Below are positions 61,759 to 64,000 of a stretch of DNA of 64,000 nt, in pieces. The stretch is from Lachnoclostridium sp. An138 (GTDB taxonomy: Bacteria; Bacillota; Clostridia; Lachnospirales; Lachnospiraceae). Position 1 is the first letter of the stretch; every line of letters begins with the position of its first letter. A program made the position numbers and the translations under genes. The notes under the pieces were generated by a model. The model did no database searches. It saw only the letters and a program-made list of their open reading frames with translations, and was not told the DNA's origin. The stretch spans positions 27,183 through 91,182 of the forward strand of contig NZ_NFLF01000015.1 in the NCBI RefSeq assembly GCF_002160765.1, in the 5' to 3' direction.

Positions 61759-62643
61759 ATGAAGGAAAAAATAAAGACAGGAATATCTGTACTGATTATT
61801 TTAATTTTACTGCCTTATGTGGCAGCCGTTTTTCGGACCGGGAGCATGAGCGGAACGGAAGAACCGGCACGTCAGGCAGGGGTGGAAGACCTGGTCGCGG
61901 AAATCCTGCCCGCCCAGATGCCGGTCAGCTATGAGGAAGAGGCGCTGAAAGCACAGGCGGTCATTGTGCGCACCAACCTTCTGCGGCAGGCCATGAGTTT
62001 CTACGGGAACGGAACAGCGGCAGAGGCTGCGTCAGCAGTCCGGGAAAGCGATCTGGAGGCACTGGGATTCACCTTCTATCCCCGGGAAGAGCAGATTCGG
62101 CTCTGGGGATATGACAGCTGGGAACAGTACGCAGAGAAGTGCGGGAAAGCCGCAGAGAGTACGGCAGGCCAGGTGTTGGTGACAGAAGCGGCGGAAGAGG
62201 AGGGAACGCTTCCGGATCTGCCCTATCACGCGGTAAGCGCGGGACGGACCCGTGGAGGCAGCCTCCTGGGCGAAGACTATTCCTGGCTGGAGTCTGCCGA
62301 ATGCCCGGATGACCTGCAGTCATCCGATTATCTGAAAATAGAAACGCTTGATTTGGATGAGGTTCCTCGGATTCTGTCACGGGACGAAGCCGGTTATGTA
62401 ACGGAGGTAAGCGTTCAGGGAGAAACCCTGGGAGGAGAAGAGTTCCGCAGTCTGTACGGCCTGAATTCCAGCTGCTTTACGGCAGAGCAGACAGAGACGG
62501 GGGTGCGGATCACCACAAAGGGACTGGGACACGGGCTGGGGATGAGCATGTATCAGGCCAATCTTCTGGCCCTGGAAGGCATGCAATATCAGGAAATTCT
62601 GCATTATTTTTATAAAAACACCCAGTGTATAAGCTTCTCTTAA
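61759..62643 (+). CDS. spoIID: SpoIID/LytB-domain protein
   Basis: This 294-residue protein has an N-terminal membrane helix (VLIILILLPYVAAVF) and the SpoIID domain: VEDLVAEILPAQMPVSYEEE, ALKAQAVIVRTNLLRQA, and the C-terminal GLGHGLGMSMYQANLLALEG. SpoIID is a lytic transglycosylase that acts in engulfment. It is followed after about 100 bp by the SpoIIQ-like gene, matching clostridial sporulation loci. The likely start is ATG 61759; no strong ribosome site is evident there. The symbol is by family and context. Confidence 0.82.
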   Translation: MKEKIKTGISVLIILILLPYVAAVFRTGSMSGTEEPARQAGVEDLVAEILPAQMPVSYEEEALKAQAVIVRTNLLRQAMSFYGNGTAAEAASAVRESDLEALGFTFYPREEQIRLWGYDSWEQYAEKCGKAAESTAGQVLVTEAAEEEGTLPDLPYHAVSAGRTRGGSLLGEDYSWLESAECPDDLQSSDYLKIETLDLDEVPRILSRDEAGYVTEVSVQGETLGGEEFRSLYGLNSSCFTAEQTETGVRITTKGLGHGLGMSMYQANLLALEGMQYQEILHYFYKNTQCISFS

Positions 62644-62742
62644 ACTGGCTATCCTAGAGATAGCGGCAGGTGACTGTTCGGAAAGGCTGGGCAGTGACGG
62701 CAGCACATAAAAAGTGTGGAAAACAGTATAGAGGTGAAGCTT

Positions 62743-63654
62743 ATGACAGTGAAAAGAAAGAAAAAAGGCGGCTTTTCCGGAGGAAGGACCGTCACAGTTG
62801 CGTTCAGCCTGTGTCTTCTGGCGGTGGTGACCATGATCGGCATGTATACCGTCGGAAGGACAGACCAGCAGCAAAAAGAACTGGAGCAGCAGGTAGCCGA
62901 AGCAGAAGAGGAGGCCAGAGCCAGGGAACAGGCTCAGGCGGAAGCAGAGAAGGCTGCAAAAGAGGCGGAAAAGTCTGAAGAAACGGAAGAGCTGGCGGAC
63001 GCGGAAAAGACACAGGAAGCGGCGTCCGGCTCCGCGTCCCGTGACAAGGCAGGAGAAGCGGCTGCAGACGCAGCAGGAGAAACGGCAGGCACAGAGGGGA
63101 CAGGCATGGCAGACGGCGCAGAGCTGGAAAGCGAATTCGCGGAGATAGATCCGGAGGGAACCGGCGAAACCGTAATTTTGGACGGAACGGAGAAAGCGTC
63201 CTCGGCAGACGCGGTTTCAGAGCAGATGGATCTTTCCTTTTCTCCGGAAACGGATCAGCTGCTCTGGCCTGTAGCCGGAAATGTCATTATGGACTACAGT
63301 ATGGACAAGACCGTCTATTTTGCCACTTTGGATCAGTACAAATATAATCCTGCTGTGATCATTCAGGGAACGCTTGATGAAAACGTGATGAGCGCGGCTC
63401 CGGGACAGGTTACGAAGATAGAGACGCTGGAGGAAACCGGCATGACCGTAACCATGGACATCGGAGACGGATATGAACTGGTTTACGGCCAGCTGAAAGA
63501 GCTTCCGGTAAAGGAAGGAGATTATCTGAAGGCGGGCGAAACCGTGGGATATGTAAGTGAACCTACACGTTATTATACAAAAGAAGGCTGCAACGTATAT
63601 TTCGAAGTCCGCAAGGACGGAGAAAGCGTCGATCCTATGAGCCTTCTCCAGTAG
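62743..63654 (+). CDS. M23-family (SpoIIQ-like) protein, catalytically degenerate
   Basis: This 303-residue protein has one membrane helix (about 17-40: VTVAFSLCLLAVVTMIGMYT), a long Glu/Ala-rich coiled segment (about 40-150) and an M23/LytM-type domain (about 165-303: LLWPVAGNVIMDYSMDKT, YNPAVIIQGTLDENVMSAAP, CNVYFEVRKDG). The zinc ligands of active M23 peptidases (HxxxD and HxH) are missing: the sites read QGTLDEN and VYFEV. SpoIIQ, which pairs with SpoIIIAH across the engulfing membranes, has this architecture. ATG 62743 follows GAGGTG. Confidence 0.8.
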   Translation: MTVKRKKKGGFSGGRTVTVAFSLCLLAVVTMIGMYTVGRTDQQQKELEQQVAEAEEEARAREQAQAEAEKAAKEAEKSEETEELADAEKTQEAASGSASRDKAGEAAADAAGETAGTEGTGMADGAELESEFAEIDPEGTGETVILDGTEKASSADAVSEQMDLSFSPETDQLLWPVAGNVIMDYSMDKTVYFATLDQYKYNPAVIIQGTLDENVMSAAPGQVTKIETLEETGMTVTMDIGDGYELVYGQLKELPVKEGDYLKAGETVGYVSEPTRYYTKEGCNVYFEVRKDGESVDPMSLLQ

Positions 63655-63886
63655 CGATAAGCCGTTCCTTTTGGGGGCGGCTTAATTTTTTGATAGCTGC
63701 CTCCCGCCGCATGGCTTCTTCTTTGGTATCAAAGCATTCGTAGTACGCGAGTACGACCGGCAGATGAGCTCTGGTATATTTCGCGCCCCGTCCCTGATTG
63801 TGCTCCTCCAGACGTTTTTCCAGATTATTGGTCCAGCCGGTGTAGAGAGAACCGTCCCCGCACCGGAGAATATAAGTGTAATTCAT
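63635..63886 (-). CDS. GIY-YIG nuclease superfamily protein
   Basis: This 83-residue protein is one GIY-YIG domain: YTYILRCGDGSLYTGWTNNL, then EEHNQGRGAKYTRAHLPVVL and EAAIKKLS. Such small proteins occur in most bacteria; the DNA or RNA substrate is unknown. Start ATG 63886 after GGAG; its tail overlaps the end of the convergent SpoIIQ-like gene by 20 bases. Confidence 0.85.
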   Translation of the reverse strand: MNYTYILRCGDGSLYTGWTNNLEKRLEEHNQGRGAKYTRAHLPVVLAYYECFDTKEEAMRREAAIKKLSRPQKERLIATGEGS

Positions 63887-64000
63887 AAAAATCTCCATTC
63901 CGCCGCCTTTCAGTTGGCGGCACAAATAGTAATGAAAGTTTCGACTTTCTCCACGTTTTGCCTTATACTAAAAGCGAGAAGCTATACTACAAAGCACGAG

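Noticed and set aside
1..64000. CRISPR arrays and rRNA genes
   Set aside because: No regularly spaced direct repeats and no rRNA-like stretches were seen.

Overview
The window comes from a low- to mid-GC, spore-forming Clostridia genome, most likely Lachnospiraceae (a relative of Blautia, Mediterraneibacter or Ruminococcus). The evidence is the Firmicutes gene order around the replication origin, clostridial families (DUF3881, DUF4446), T-box riboswitches, and a spoIID/spoIIQ-type sporulation pair. The assignment is inferred from gene content only.

Positions 1-14.1 kb are the chromosome origin. dnaN (cut by the window edge) and dnaA run leftward. A cluster of DnaA boxes lies between dnaA and rpmH. 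rpmH-rnpA-yidD-yidC-khpB-mnmE-mnmG-rsmG run rightward, followed by two perfect parS sites, parA-parB, a DUF4446 gene and serS. A palindrome built of DnaA boxes follows serS. Positions 14-26.5 kb are ordinary chromosome with signs of turnover: a DUF3881 gene, a LURP-one-like gene, a TrmH-type methyltransferase, a scar joining the start of a degV gene to the end of a metK gene, a radical SAM gene divergent from a truncated paralogue that lacks the FeS cysteines, a frameshifted HTH regulator with membrane and zinc-ribbon genes enclosed between two near-identical operator-like sites, and a T-box-controlled CstA-type transporter.

Positions 26.6-52.9 kb are accessory DNA. A 45-bp direct repeat (29401-29445 and 52838-52882) copies the 3' part of an intact tRNA-Arg(CCU) gene and bounds a 23-kb island. 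The island starts with a parA fragment joined directly to a relaxase C-terminus, so the conjugation module of an ICE appears to have been deleted. What remains is a TetR regulator and about 18 co-directional genes that look like immunity proteins of polymorphic-toxin systems: two DUF6138-like proteins, ankyrin, SUFU, LRR, NADAR, FGE-like, SMI1/KNR4, LRR+NTF2-like, and a 1477-residue fusion of TPR, SUFU and DUF4253-like domains. I recognise no toxin or toxin-delivery gene. This looks like an orphan immunity array carried on a tRNA-targeting element, comparable in concept to the acquired interbacterial defence clusters of Bacteroidales. To its left (26.7-29.4 kb) lie a second SUFU gene, fragments of four unrelated genes and a second element-like right end, which suggests an older, decayed element integrated in tandem.

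Positions 52.9-64 kb return to core chromosome: tRNA-Arg, a YkgJ-type cysteine-cluster protein, a D,D-carboxypeptidase, T-box-regulated ileS, glycogen phosphorylase, a SpoIID-like protein, a degenerate M23 (SpoIIQ-like) protein and a GIY-YIG protein.
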